64,000 nt of DNA from Paenibacillus sp. E222 (GTDB lineage: Bacteria > Bacillota > Bacilli > Paenibacillales > Paenibacillaceae), in contig NZ_CP058552.1 in assembly GCF_013401555.1 (NCBI RefSeq), positions 3,782,001 to 3,846,000 of the forward strand, given 5' to 3'. Under the pieces are notes generated by a model. That model was not told where the DNA came from. It searched no databases and saw only the letters and a program-made list of their open reading frames with translations. The position numbers and the translations under genes were made by a program. Each line of letters begins with the position of its first letter. Positions within the stretch are counted from its first letter, which is position 1. This document shows, one piece after another, positions 1 through 8,421 of the stretch.

Positions 1-42
1 GAGAGGTATATTAAGGGTATGCTGGTAAAATGGAGATATAAT

Positions 43-69
43 AAAAAAAGCCCTCAGGGGCTTTTTTTG
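43..69. terminator. Bidirectional intrinsic terminator
   Basis: A short GC stem (AGCCC / GGGGCT) is flanked by an A-run on the left and a T-run on the right, so it can stop transcription from both sides. It lies 3' of the minus-strand thymidine kinase and of whatever plus-strand gene precedes the window. Confidence 0.8.
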
Positions 70-144
70 AAATCTCAGGAAACCTGTAGCAGCAGATACC
101 GCCGATCAGAACCTATAGATTGATCATTGAAAAACTGAATCAGC

Positions 145-738
145 TCAGCATTCAACTTTGTGAGGAGGAATGAAGCAGCAGCGACAGCGCGGCTCATAAG
201 CTTCTGAATCGCCAATCATGACGACTGGTCCAAGCGTTACAGGCTCTCCATTAACGATACGCTGGGTGAAAGCCGCATCCGGGCTTCCGCATACGGCACA
301 GAATGCCGACAGTTTCTCAATGTCATCCGCCATGGCGAGCAAACCGCCTACATATCCAAATTCCTTGCCACGGTAATCCATATTCAATCCATCCACAATG
401 ACATGTTTGCCACAGTAGGCTAGCTCGGAGACCAGTTCCATGATGGCACTGCTGAAAAATTGTACTTCATCAAAGGCAACAACATCAGCATCTTTGGTTT
501 GAGTCAGGATCATTTCTACGGATTCCGGGGTCAATTGCCGGGGAATGGAATGAGCAGGCAGACGATAGCCGATACGGCTAACAATCTCGTCTTGGGCAAA
601 CCGATCATCTTCGGCAGGTTTGTAAGCAACGACCTTTTTACGGCCAAATTGAATTAATTTCTGACAACGGCGAATGAGTTCACCGGATTTTTCACTAAAC
701 ATAGGTCCTGTAATTACGGTAATTCGTCCTGTTTGCAC
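145..738 (-). CDS. tdk: Thymidine kinase, with altered P-loop
   Basis: Phosphorylates thymidine to dTMP in the pyrimidine salvage pathway (cytosolic type II, TK1-like). The 197-residue product carries the Walker B-like stretch VVAFDEVQFF, the lasso-region motif GLNMDYRGKEFG, and two zinc-binding pairs (CAVCG and CRCC near the C-terminus). The length fits the family. The start is a GTG at 738 (VQTGRITV), because GAGAGGAG lies just upstream. The reading frame stays open far upstream, but that part has no family similarity and overlaps the divergent gene at 923. Oddity: the P-loop reads GPMFSEKSGEL, where the family has GPMFSGKSEEL, so the conserved glycine before lysine is glutamate. Identity is secure; full activity is less so. 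Confidence 0.93.
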   Translation of the reverse strand: MQTGRITVITGPMFSEKSGELIRRCQKLIQFGRKKVVAYKPAEDDRFAQDEIVSRIGYRLPAHSIPRQLTPESVEMILTQTKDADVVAFDEVQFFSSAIMELVSELAYCGKHVIVDGLNMDYRGKEFGYVGGLLAMADDIEKLSAFCAVCGSPDAAFTQRIVNGEPVTLGPVVMIGDSEAYEPRCRCCFIPPHKVEC

Positions 739-922
739 AGTTCTGCTACTCCTCTCACATACGGGATTCAACAAAAAAAAGCGACCATTACAGAGTACCA
801 CAAAATCTTTAGTAAGAGCCAGAACTAATCTGAGCAGCTTTGTGTTACTATATGGATTGTTAAGCTGTTGGTTACGGCAGTGTAGTGCATAAGCCAGGAG
901 CGATTGAAAAGAGGTGTTAACG

Positions 923-1135
923 ATGAGTGAAGCATTATCCGAATTACAAGAACGATATGAACGTTTGAAAGGACAGTCAGTCCTGGACGAAGCTGCGCAG
1001 GCGTTGTTTGCAGACTTGTTCGCTGAAGCGGAGCGGCTGCAAGCCAGTAATCTGACGTTACGCAGAACGATTCTGAAGTCCTCTTCCAAAGAGTCGCGTA
1101 TGTCTACAAAGCTGCGGGATGCATTATACGAATAA
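923..1135 (+). CDS. Small predicted coiled-coil protein, unknown function
   Basis: 70 residues, not recognised. The sequence is almost entirely charged and helical, with heptad-like Leu/Ala spacing (SEALSELQERYERLK, then AQALFADLFAEAERLQ), so a short coiled coil is likely. There is no signal peptide or membrane segment. The ATG at 923 has GAGGTG about 6 bases upstream; an upstream in-frame GTG at 914 is part of that site and less likely. It is divergent from thymidine kinase and convergent with the potassium-channel gene. Confidence 0.6.
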   Translation: MSEALSELQERYERLKGQSVLDEAAQALFADLFAEAERLQASNLTLRRTILKSSSKESRMSTKLRDALYE

Positions 1136-1143
1136 CCCGGGGA

Positions 1144-1491
1144 CTACTCCGGGTTCTCTTCTGTCTGCAATTTGCGGGGAAATAGAATACCTGCTGTAAT
1201 TCTGGCAATCATGGCGAAGGTGAGGCCGATACCTGCAAACATATAGATGACCGTAAAAGCCTTGCCGAATCCGGTCGATGGTACAAAATCCGGGTGTCCC
1301 ACCGTGGTTAACGTTACTGCGCAGAAGTAGAGGGCATCAATCCAGTGCAGCCCTTCAACGCGGGTATAAAATAACGTGCCCGAGAGAAGTGTCGCCGCAG
1401 TTAATACAAACAGAGCCAGGAACTTCTGGTCCTTGAAGGCATGAAAAATGCCTTTAAGCAATCTTTTTAGCGTAATGATAAATGAGACCAT
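1144..1491 (-). CDS. Two-TM potassium channel family protein with atypical filter
   Basis: A 115-residue membrane protein with the architecture of the minimal ion channel fold (Ion_trans_2). TM1 is around residues 25-46 (LALFVLTAATLLSGTLFY), a pore helix around 50-63 (WIDALYFCAVTLTTVG), and TM2 around 78-102 (VIYMFAGIGLTFAMIARI). There is no RCK/TrkA-N domain and almost no C-terminal tail. The selectivity-filter position reads TTVGHPDF instead of the canonical TTVGYGD(F), so strict potassium selectivity cannot be assumed. The frame is unambiguous on the minus strand. It probably acts as a homotetramer in the cytoplasmic membrane (family knowledge). It is monocistronic by spacing. Confidence 0.75.
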   Translation of the reverse strand: MVSFIITLKRLLKGIFHAFKDQKFLALFVLTAATLLSGTLFYTRVEGLHWIDALYFCAVTLTTVGHPDFVPSTGFGKAFTVIYMFAGIGLTFAMIARITAGILFPRKLQTEENPE

Positions 1492-1660
1492 GTTGATCCA
1501 TCCTGTCTATGGAAGAGTGGGCATTGTGCATATTCAAGATGCTAACTCTGAATTTATGCAAAATACGTGTTTGAATAAATAAGCATTATACCTGATCGAG
1601 TACCGTATATAAAGGCAGATGTAAAGTTCGGAAGTTGAAATGTTGCGTAGCCAGAAAAAA

Positions 1661-1696
1661 TGACAAAAAGCCCGGACTCAGGAAGTCGTACCGGGC
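1661..1696 (-). terminator. Terminator of the DUF2627 gene
   Basis: On the minus strand GCCCGG and CCGGGC pair across a 15-base loop and are followed by TTTTTGTC. The hairpin overlaps the stop codon of the DUF2627 gene. Confidence 0.75.
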
Positions 1697-1995
1697 GTCT
1701 CTGCTTTGTCGGCTGAGGGTGCGCTTTTTGAACGAAAACGGGGGCCTACATAATTACGCTTGCGGTCACGGAACAGAATCCAGCCTCCCAGAAAACTCAT
1801 GCCTGCGGCGAACAGGACAAGTCCTCCACCAAAGGAGAGCCATTGAAAACCTGGTGAGATCTGCTCGTTCCCATGCTCGGCATAATACAGGAAAAGGGCA
1901 TCCTTCATCATCAGAAAACCCTTCATTGCCATTAACCCGGGAATGACCAGAACAATAATCGCCACAAATCGTGCAAAGATCAGTCTAGTATTCAT
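1678..1995 (-). CDS. DUF2627 (YqzF-like) small membrane protein
   Basis: 105 residues with two predicted membrane segments: MNTRLIFARFVAIIVLVIPG onward (about 5-25), and GFQWLSFGGGLVLFAAGMSF (about 52-75). Between them lies a short loop (DALFLYYAEHGNE), and the tail is basic (FRDRKRNYVGPRFR). This matches the DUF2627/YqzF family, whose B. subtilis member lies beside the bkd cluster; here too the gene is divergent from the bkd operon. The ATG at 1995 stands 10 bases after GGAG. An ATG at 2001 is only 4 bases from it and is the alternative. The function is unknown. Confidence 0.75.
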   Translation of the reverse strand: MNTRLIFARFVAIIVLVIPGLMAMKGFLMMKDALFLYYAEHGNEQISPGFQWLSFGGGLVLFAAGMSFLGGWILFRDRKRNYVGPRFRSKSAPSADKAETPGTTS

Positions 1996-2122
1996 CACCA
2001 TTAAACTCCTTCTGCCTGAGGTTGAACAGGTTGGCGTAAAATAAAGGTTGCGCTTACAGGTCATACCTGATTCCATCATAGCTTGGTTTCCAGAAGCTGT
2101 CCATGCGTTTCAGGCTCAAATT

Positions 2123-2151
2123 TTGAGTTGACTGCTCAAGGGGAGTACAAT
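2123..2151 (+). promoter_or_regulatory. Candidate sigma A promoter of the bkd operon
   Basis: TTGAGT (-35, 2123-2128), a 17-base spacer and TACAAT (-10, 2146-2151) lie about 100 bases upstream of lpd. I saw no clear -24/-12 element of the sigma-54 type that drives the bkd operon in B. subtilis, and there is no bkdR activator gene in the window. Confidence 0.5.
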
Positions 2152-2254
2152 GGAATATAGATAACGTCTATGAAAAAGAGAATCATTTGAATTATCATCT
2201 TACAAATATATTGAAATTGTATTGAAATTATATGGATAGAGGAGAACATTAAAG

Positions 2255-3679
2255 ATGCCAATTACATGTGATGTTGCCATTCTTGGAGGAGGAACGGGAG
2301 GGTACGTTGCTGCCATCCGTGCCGCACAATTAGGAAAACAGGTTGTTATTATCGAGAAGGATAAGCTCGGAGGCACCTGTCTGCATCGTGGCTGTATTCC
2401 GAGCAAGGCGTTGCTGCGAAGTGCGGAAGTGTATGCAGAGATCCAAGAGAGCGAAATGTATGGAATTGAAACAGCTGGAGCGACACTTGTATTTCCGAAG
2501 GTTCAGGCGCGCAAGGATGCAATTGTGGAGCAGCTTCATCAAGGTGTGCAGTATTTAATGAAAAAAAATAAAATTCAGGTCGTACATGCCAAAGGGCGCG
2601 TGATCGGACCTTCCATTTTCTCTCCTCAGAGCGGTGCAGTGGCTGTCGAGTTTGAAGATGGCGAGATGGATACGGTTGTGCCAACCAATCTCATTATTGC
2701 TACCGGGTCTCGCCCGCGGGTATTGCCGGGTCTTGAGCCAGACGGCCGATACATCATGAGCAGTGATGAAGCTTTGCGAATGGACGAATTACCGGCATCC
2801 CTGATCATTGTTGGTGGTGGCGTGATTGGCCTCGAATGGGCATCCATGCTGAATGATTTTGGCGTCGAAATTACAGTTGTTGAAGCCGCTGCTCATGTAT
2901 TGCCAGCAGAGGATGAAGATGTAGCGAAGGAAATGCAGAGACTGCTTGGGAAACGCGGTGTTCGCTTCCTAACAGGCGCTAGCGTTCTGACAGAGACATA
3001 TAGCATACAGAAAGACGGTATTCAGATTGATGTCAAGCTGGGGGATGAGAAGCAAGAGACCCTGAAAGCGGACAAGATGCTGGTGTCGGTTGGGCGTCAG
3101 GCCAATGTCGAAAATATCGGACTCGAAAATACGGATATCAAACTCGAACGCGGATTTATTGCTGTGAATCAACATCTGCAAACGGGTGAGGGACATATTT
3201 ATGCAATCGGCGATGTCATCGGCGGATTACAACTGGCGCATGCAGCGAGCCATGAAGGCATTTTGGCAGTGAATCATCTGGCGGGTGAAACGGTACATGC
3301 CGTCGAATCACATCGAATCCCGCGCTGTGTCTATACTCGTCCGGAAGCAGCGAGTATCGGATTCACGGAGCGCGAGGCCAAAGAGCGTGGTTATGAAGTG
3401 AAGACAGGCAAGTTTCCGTTCCAGGCGATTGGAAAATCTTTGGTTCATGGAAGTCGGGATGGGTTCGTGAAGGTAATCGCAGATGCCAAGACGAATGATA
3501 TATTGGGTGTACATATGATCGGTACCCATGTGACGGAACTGATCGCAGAGGCCTCTTTGGCTCAGATGCTGGATGCCACACCGTGGGAAGTGGGACAGAC
3601 GATCCATCCTCACCCAACTTTGTCGGAAATCATGGGTGAAGCCATGTTGGCAGTAGACGGAAAATCGATTGGAATGTAA
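2255..3679 (+). CDS. lpdV: Dihydrolipoyl dehydrogenase (E3) of the branched-chain 2-oxoacid dehydrogenase complex
   Basis: Reoxidises the dihydrolipoyl group of E2 using FAD and NAD+. The 474-residue product shows, in order, the FAD-binding GGGTGGYVAA (11-20), the redox disulfide GGTCLHRGCIPSK with C42 and C47, the NAD-binding GGGVIGLEWAS, the second FAD motif YAIGDVIGG, and the C-terminal active-site motif HPHPTLSE with the catalytic His-Glu pair nearby. The ATG is preceded by GAGGAG. It is the first gene of lpd-bkdAA-bkdAB-bkdB. This arrangement is that of the bkd rather than the pdh cluster, since lpd precedes E1 alpha. About 140 bases separate it from the next gene. Confidence 0.96.
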   Translation: MPITCDVAILGGGTGGYVAAIRAAQLGKQVVIIEKDKLGGTCLHRGCIPSKALLRSAEVYAEIQESEMYGIETAGATLVFPKVQARKDAIVEQLHQGVQYLMKKNKIQVVHAKGRVIGPSIFSPQSGAVAVEFEDGEMDTVVPTNLIIATGSRPRVLPGLEPDGRYIMSSDEALRMDELPASLIIVGGGVIGLEWASMLNDFGVEITVVEAAAHVLPAEDEDVAKEMQRLLGKRGVRFLTGASVLTETYSIQKDGIQIDVKLGDEKQETLKADKMLVSVGRQANVENIGLENTDIKLERGFIAVNQHLQTGEGHIYAIGDVIGGLQLAHAASHEGILAVNHLAGETVHAVESHRIPRCVYTRPEAASIGFTEREAKERGYEVKTGKFPFQAIGKSLVHGSRDGFVKVIADAKTNDILGVHMIGTHVTELIAEASLAQMLDATPWEVGQTIHPHPTLSEIMGEAMLAVDGKSIGM

Positions 3680-3818
3680 GCCGGACAGGCTTATGAGAAA
3701 GGTCCTTTCCTTTTTTGGGCAAATGGGATTATAATAAGGTTAAGCCAAGTCTTAGTACCAGGTTATAAGATCGGGTAGTAAGACGGGCATAGGCTTTGAT
3801 TAAAAGGAGGTACCTCAT

Positions 3819-4847
3819 ATGAGTTCAAAAGGTACTGCAGACGCGGTCCATCGGCATGAACAGCTGGGACTTAGCGATGGTGAAGTATTGGATATGTATA
3901 AATACATGCTGCTCGCACGCAAGTTTGACGAGCGCTGCTTGCTCTTACAGCGGGCCGGCAAAATTAACTTTCACGTATCCGGTGTAGGACAGGAAGCTGC
4001 GCAAGTAGGCGCTGCATTTGGTCTCCACCGGGATCACGATTATTATTTACCGTATTATCGCGATTATGGCTTTGTACTGGCGGTCGGCATGACTCCACGT
4101 GAGCTGATGCTGTCTGCTTTTGCGAAGGCGGAAGATCCGAATAGTGGCGGACGGCAAATGCCGGGTCACTTTGGTCACAAAAAGCTGCGGATTGTAACGG
4201 GCTCCAGCCCGGTTACCACACAGGTTCCGCACGCTGTAGGGTTTGCACTGGCTGCCAAAATGAAGAAGCAAGAATTCGTTTCTTTTGTAACTTTTGGCGA
4301 AGGGTCGAGCAATCAGGGCGATTTCCACGAAGGTGCCAATTTCGCAGGTGTTCATAAACTTCCTGTGATCATTATGTGTGAGAACAATCAGTATGCCATC
4401 TCGGTGCCAATCCACAAGCAGCTGAGTGGTAAAATATCGGATCGTGCACTTGGGTACGGGTTCCCCGGACTTCGTGTGGACGGAAACGATGCGCTGGAAG
4501 TATACGGTGCAGTCAAAGAAGCTCGCCGCCGCGCAATCGCTGGTGAAGGACCTACGCTTATTGAAGCAATGATGTATCGTTTGTCTCCACACTCTACTTC
4601 CGACAATGATCTGGCATACCGGAGCAAGGAAGAGGTTGAAGAGAACTGGAAGAAGGACGGGGTCCTTCGTATGAAGAATTATCTGATTGATTGCGGCATC
4701 TGGGATGAAGCCCGGGATGCGGATCTGGCTTCCCAGCTTGCGCTGGAAATGAAAGAAGCGACTGAATACGCAGACAACGCGCCATATCCGAAACCTGAGG
4801 ACACTCTGACGCACGTTTATGCGGACAGCGAAGAAGGGGGACGGTAA
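3819..4847 (+). CDS. bkdAA: Branched-chain 2-oxoacid dehydrogenase E1 subunit alpha
   Basis: With E1 beta it forms the thiamine-diphosphate-dependent decarboxylase that acts on the 2-oxoacids of Val, Ile and Leu. In these bacteria it supplies branched acyl-CoA primers for iso/anteiso fatty acids. The 342 residues include the TPP motif beginning GEGSSNQGDFHEGANF (about residue 160) and ending CENNQYAIS, plus the phosphorylation-loop equivalent YRLSPHSTSDN. AAAGGAGG precedes the ATG. It is followed after 2 bases by E1 beta, so the two are very likely translationally coupled. Pyruvate dehydrogenase E1 alpha is the alternative, but lpd-first gene order and the closeness of the motifs to BkdAA favour this call. 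Confidence 0.93.
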   Translation: MSSKGTADAVHRHEQLGLSDGEVLDMYKYMLLARKFDERCLLLQRAGKINFHVSGVGQEAAQVGAAFGLHRDHDYYLPYYRDYGFVLAVGMTPRELMLSAFAKAEDPNSGGRQMPGHFGHKKLRIVTGSSPVTTQVPHAVGFALAAKMKKQEFVSFVTFGEGSSNQGDFHEGANFAGVHKLPVIIMCENNQYAISVPIHKQLSGKISDRALGYGFPGLRVDGNDALEVYGAVKEARRRAIAGEGPTLIEAMMYRLSPHSTSDNDLAYRSKEEVEENWKKDGVLRMKNYLIDCGIWDEARDADLASQLALEMKEATEYADNAPYPKPEDTLTHVYADSEEGGR

Positions 4848-4849
4848 TC

Positions 4850-5836
4850 ATGGCGGTTATGGAATATATTGATGCAATCCGTCTCGCGATGAAAGAAGAG
4901 ATGGAACGGGATGAAAATGTTTTTATCCTTGGTGAAGATGTCGGACTCAAAGGCGGCGTGTTTACTACAACCAAAGGATTACAGGATCAGTTCGGCGAAA
5001 TGCGTGTCATGGACACACCTTTGTCCGAATCAGCCATTGCAGGTGTAGCCATTGGCGCTGCGATGTACGGTATGAAACCTATTGCCGAGATGCAATATTC
5101 GGATTTCATGCTGCCTGCAACGAATCAGATTATTAGTGAAGCGGCCAAAATTCGCTATCGCTCCAACAATGACTGGAGTTGCCCGATTGTTATTCGTGCG
5201 CCGATTGGCGGCGGTATTTTTGGTGGGCTGTATCACTCCCAATGTCCTGAATCGATCTTTTTTGGCACACCAGGTCTGAAAATTATTGCTCCATACTCGG
5301 CATACGATGCAAAGGGACTGCTCAAAGCAGCGATTCGCGACCCGGACCCGGTTCTCTTTTTTGAAAATAAAAAATGCTACAAGCTGATCAAGGAAGATGT
5401 GCCGGAAGATGATTACATCGTTCCAATCGGTAAAGCCAACGTGCTTCGTGAAGGAGCAGATATTACGGTTATCGGTTATAGCCAGCCACTTCATTTTGTC
5501 ATGCAGGCTGCCGAGGAGCTGGAGCGTGAGGAAGGCATTACTGCCCACGTACTGGATTTGCGCACATTGCAACCACTTGATCGCGAAGCCATCATTGCAT
5601 CCGCTCGTCTGACAGGTAAGGTGCTGATCGTGCATGAAGATAATAAAACCGGTGGTGTAGGAGCCGAAGTTGCAGCTATCATCAGTGAAGAATGTCTGTT
5701 CGAACTGGATGCTCCAATTCAGCGTCTCTGCGGACCGGATGTACCGGCAATGCCGATTAGCCCAACATTGGAGAAATTCTATATGCTGAGCAAGGATAAA
5801 GCCAAGGAAGCGATGCGTACACTCGCCGAGTATTAA
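4850..5836 (+). CDS. bkdAB: Branched-chain 2-oxoacid dehydrogenase E1 subunit beta
   Basis: 328 residues, transketolase-like pyrimidine-binding domain first (GEDVGLKGGVFTTT near residue 28, DTPLSESAIAGVAIGAA near 56), then the transketolase C-terminal domain (ADITVIGYSQ, VLDLRTLQPLD, VHEDNKTGGVG). Length and motifs are typical of the E1 beta chain of 2-oxoacid dehydrogenases. The start ATG has GGGGGACGG upstream, inside the end of the alpha gene. Forms an alpha2-beta2 E1 with the preceding product. Spacing to the E2 gene is 48 bases. Confidence 0.95.
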   Translation: MAVMEYIDAIRLAMKEEMERDENVFILGEDVGLKGGVFTTTKGLQDQFGEMRVMDTPLSESAIAGVAIGAAMYGMKPIAEMQYSDFMLPATNQIISEAAKIRYRSNNDWSCPIVIRAPIGGGIFGGLYHSQCPESIFFGTPGLKIIAPYSAYDAKGLLKAAIRDPDPVLFFENKKCYKLIKEDVPEDDYIVPIGKANVLREGADITVIGYSQPLHFVMQAAEELEREEGITAHVLDLRTLQPLDREAIIASARLTGKVLIVHEDNKTGGVGAEVAAIISEECLFELDAPIQRLCGPDVPAMPISPTLEKFYMLSKDKAKEAMRTLAEY

Positions 5837-5884
5837 TTCGTGTAGTGAGATAGTTTAAAAGCAAAGTTTGGAGTGATATAACCA

Positions 5885-7339
5885 ATGAGTATGAAATGGA
5901 TCGAGGTCATTATGCCGCAGCTGGCGGAATCGCTGGTCTCGGCTACCATTGCCAAATGGTTGAAAAAACCGGGTGACCGGGTTGAACAATACGAACCGAT
6001 CTGTGAAGTGATTACGGATAAAGTCAACGCAGAGATTCCATCAACCGTTGATGGAATTATGGGTGACCTGTTGGTCGAAGAAGGTACGACCATTGCAGTT
6101 GGTGAAGCCATCTGCCGCATGCAGGTAGCTGCTTCTGATGCGGAAGCAGCAGAGCAAGTCACACAAGATTCGCAGCAACAGAATGGTGATCATGTTCATG
6201 TTCAACAACGTGCGAATTACGCACCTGCTTCGGATGCAGCGAGTACAACAAGCCATGATCCCAATCAGCCGATGCGTAACCGCTATTCTCCTGCGGTTCA
6301 ATCCCTTGCAGCTGAATATGGTCTGAACTTGCAGAGCATTCAGGGCACTGGAGCAGGTGGACGGATTACTCGTAAGGATGTACTGGCAGTCATTGCACAG
6401 GGGGGGAACGCGGGCGCAGCGTCTGCACAGTCTTCTCCTGAAGCAGGACAGCAGGTCTCTTCGGGAGTGCCTTCTGGTTCTCCTTTCAGCGGATTGAATC
6501 GGGGAAATGCAGACTTGGGCGCATCTGCCGGAGAAACCGTTCCAGCAGCCGACGCAGGCGTTCCTGTGAGACATTCCGGCATACATCTGACCGAAAGTCC
6601 GAAAATTCCACAAATCGAAGTAGAGGGCGGCGGACAGGGAAGATCCGAATACTTTATCGACGTCACTCCTGTTCGTAATGCCATTGCTCGTAATATGCGC
6701 CAAAGTGTATCGGAAATCCCGCACGCGTGGACGATGATCGAAGTGGACGTGACGAATCTGGTGATGCTGCGCAACAAACTCAAGGATGAGTTCAAGCGCA
6801 AGGAAGGCATCAACCTGACGTACTTGTCCTTCATGATGAAGGGGGTCGTTAATGCGATTAAAGACTACCCGATCATGAACTCGGTATGGGCTGTTGACAA
6901 AATTATTGTCAAACGGGATATCAACCTGTCGATGGCAGTGGGTACAGAAGACTCTGTACTGACACCTGTAATTAAACATGCAGATCAGCGCAACATCGCT
7001 GGCCTGGCTCGTGAAATTGATGAGCTTGCACGTAAGACTCGTGAAGGCACGTTGAAGCTGGACCACATGCAGGGCGGAACGTTCACGGTTAACAATACCG
7101 GATCATTTGGTTCGATTCTGTCACAACCTATCATTAACTACCCGCAGGCGGCGATTCTTACCTTTGAGTCGATCGTCAAGAAACCTGTGGTCATCAATGA
7201 CATGATTGCTGTCCGTTCCATGGCGAACCTTTGTCTCTCCCTGGATCATCGGATTCTGGATGGAGTCATTTGCGGACGTTTCCTCCAACGTGTAAAAGAG
7301 AATCTTGAAGGATACACGATGGAATCGAACGTGTATTAA
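5885..7339 (+). CDS. bkdB: Branched-chain 2-oxoacid dehydrogenase E2 (lipoamide acyltransferase)
   Basis: Core of the complex: transfers the branched acyl group from E1 through a swinging lipoyl arm to CoA. 484 residues in three parts. The N-terminal lipoyl domain has the lipoylated lysine in ITDKVNAEIPS (K46). The peripheral subunit-binding domain lies around 136-176 (YSPAVQSLAAEYGLNL, GRITRKDV). The C-terminal catalytic domain ends with the HRILDG active-site motif preceded by SLD. Linkers are rich in Ala, Gly, Ser and Gln, as is usual. The single lipoyl domain fits BkdB. GGAGTGA precedes the ATG; a second in-frame ATG lies 6 bases on. Next downstream is lipB. Confidence 0.95.
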   Translation: MSMKWIEVIMPQLAESLVSATIAKWLKKPGDRVEQYEPICEVITDKVNAEIPSTVDGIMGDLLVEEGTTIAVGEAICRMQVAASDAEAAEQVTQDSQQQNGDHVHVQQRANYAPASDAASTTSHDPNQPMRNRYSPAVQSLAAEYGLNLQSIQGTGAGGRITRKDVLAVIAQGGNAGAASAQSSPEAGQQVSSGVPSGSPFSGLNRGNADLGASAGETVPAADAGVPVRHSGIHLTESPKIPQIEVEGGGQGRSEYFIDVTPVRNAIARNMRQSVSEIPHAWTMIEVDVTNLVMLRNKLKDEFKRKEGINLTYLSFMMKGVVNAIKDYPIMNSVWAVDKIIVKRDINLSMAVGTEDSVLTPVIKHADQRNIAGLAREIDELARKTREGTLKLDHMQGGTFTVNNTGSFGSILSQPIINYPQAAILTFESIVKKPVVINDMIAVRSMANLCLSLDHRILDGVICGRFLQRVKENLEGYTMESNVY

Positions 7340-7501
7340 GAGAGAGCAAGTGCATCATTTCAATGAGTTACGAAAGATGCCAAGCGCTGAATAGATGGAT
7401 AATGGGAAAGTGTATGTGCCAGTGGCCGTGCACTTTTCCCGTTTTCTTCAATGAATGCTCATCATGCAATAAACATTGAAACAGAAGGGTGTGGGGGAAT
7501 C

Positions 7502-8209
7502 ATGAGCAAGCCGCTGGATGTGGTGTACATACCGATGCTTGATTATGAAGAGGCTTGGAACCGCCAGAAAGCGATTGTGCAGCAACTGGATGAGGGAGAA
7601 GGCGCGGAACAGATGCTGCTGCTCCAGCATCCGCCAACGTATACGATCGGTTCACAGAACCACCCGGAGCACCTGCTTCTCAGTGAAGATGAGCTGCGGG
7701 AGCAAGGCATCTCCTTGTTTCAAATTGACCGTGGCGGTGATATTACGTATCATGGCCCTGGGCAGTTGGTAGGTTACCCGTTACTTGTTCTTGGGCGGGA
7801 TGAAGCCTTGGATTTACACGGCTATTTACGTCGCCTAGAGCAGGTGATTATTGATTACCTGGCTGATCAGGGTATCGAAGCGGGACGCAAAGAGGCGTAC
7901 ACAGGAGTGTGGATCGGAGATTTGAAAATTGCCGCCATCGGCGTAAAGTTCAATCGGTGTAAACATTGGCGCGGCTTCGTGACGAGTCACGGATTTGCTT
8001 TTAATATTACCTCGGGGATTCAGGACGCAGGCTTTCAGGGGATTGTACCTTGCGGGATTGAGCAGTATGGTGTGACCTCATTGGAGGATATTACAGGCAA
8101 GACCTATACTGTAGAGCAGGTTGCGCAGGATATCGTTCCATACTTTAACCGTATTTTCCCGTATGAGATTACCTGGATTACAGAAAAAGAAGCCCTTCCC
8201 CGTCTGTAA
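7502..8209 (+). CDS. lipB: Octanoyltransferase LipB
   Basis: Transfers the octanoyl group from octanoyl-ACP to the lipoyl-domain lysine of E2 subunits, the first step of lipoate assembly. The 235 residues show the LipB signature: GGDITYHGPGQLVGYPL, the catalytic lysine region LKIAAIGVK, and the catalytic cysteine in IVPCGIEQYGVTS. The start is the ATG at 7502 after GTGGGGG; the frame opens earlier at 7451 but without a good ribosome site. Placed 160 bases after bkdB, so the lipoylating enzyme is beside one of its substrates. B. subtilis lacks LipB and uses LipM/LipL instead, so the route differs here. Confidence 0.94.
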   Translation: MSKPLDVVYIPMLDYEEAWNRQKAIVQQLDEGEGAEQMLLLQHPPTYTIGSQNHPEHLLLSEDELREQGISLFQIDRGGDITYHGPGQLVGYPLLVLGRDEALDLHGYLRRLEQVIIDYLADQGIEAGRKEAYTGVWIGDLKIAAIGVKFNRCKHWRGFVTSHGFAFNITSGIQDAGFQGIVPCGIEQYGVTSLEDITGKTYTVEQVAQDIVPYFNRIFPYEITWITEKEALPRL

Positions 8210-8236
8210 ATCAGACAGTACAAAGGCTTCAGGTTT

Positions 8237-8338
8237 CTATCCGAACAATAAAGGTTCGAGCGCAATGAAAAGGGTGGACCCAATCATGGCGAGCAGCATG
8301 AGATAGATAATGATGCGGAACCATTTCTTTTTTTGCAT
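8237..8338 (-). CDS. prli42: Stressosome-anchoring miniprotein Prli42
   Basis: A 33-residue minus-strand gene. The product starts with a basic stretch (MQKKKWFR) followed by one membrane helix (IIIYLMLLAMIGSTLFIAL) and a short EPLLFG tail. This is the layout of Prli42, the Firmicute miniprotein that anchors the stressosome scaffold RsbR at the membrane (known from Listeria). AAAGGAG lies about 10 bases before the ATG. It sits convergent with lipB and divergent from the peptidase gene at 8422. The match is from family memory: position of the lysines, the length, and the M-A-M/G-S-T-L pattern in the helix. Confidence 0.8.
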   Translation of the reverse strand: MQKKKWFRIIIYLMLLAMIGSTLFIALEPLLFG

Positions 8339-8421
8339 GATGAGAGAACTCCTTTCAACAATTGAATAAACAGACCATAGTAATTGTATTGTACCGTATC
8401 GACGAAAGGTAGGAAAGTCCT

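Noticed and set aside
4047..4814. 255-residue minus-strand frame inside bkdAA
   Set aside because: Shadow of a long real gene; composition is typical of antisense reading.
6041..7066. 341-residue minus-strand frame inside bkdB
   Set aside because: Shadow of bkdB; no start site or family features.
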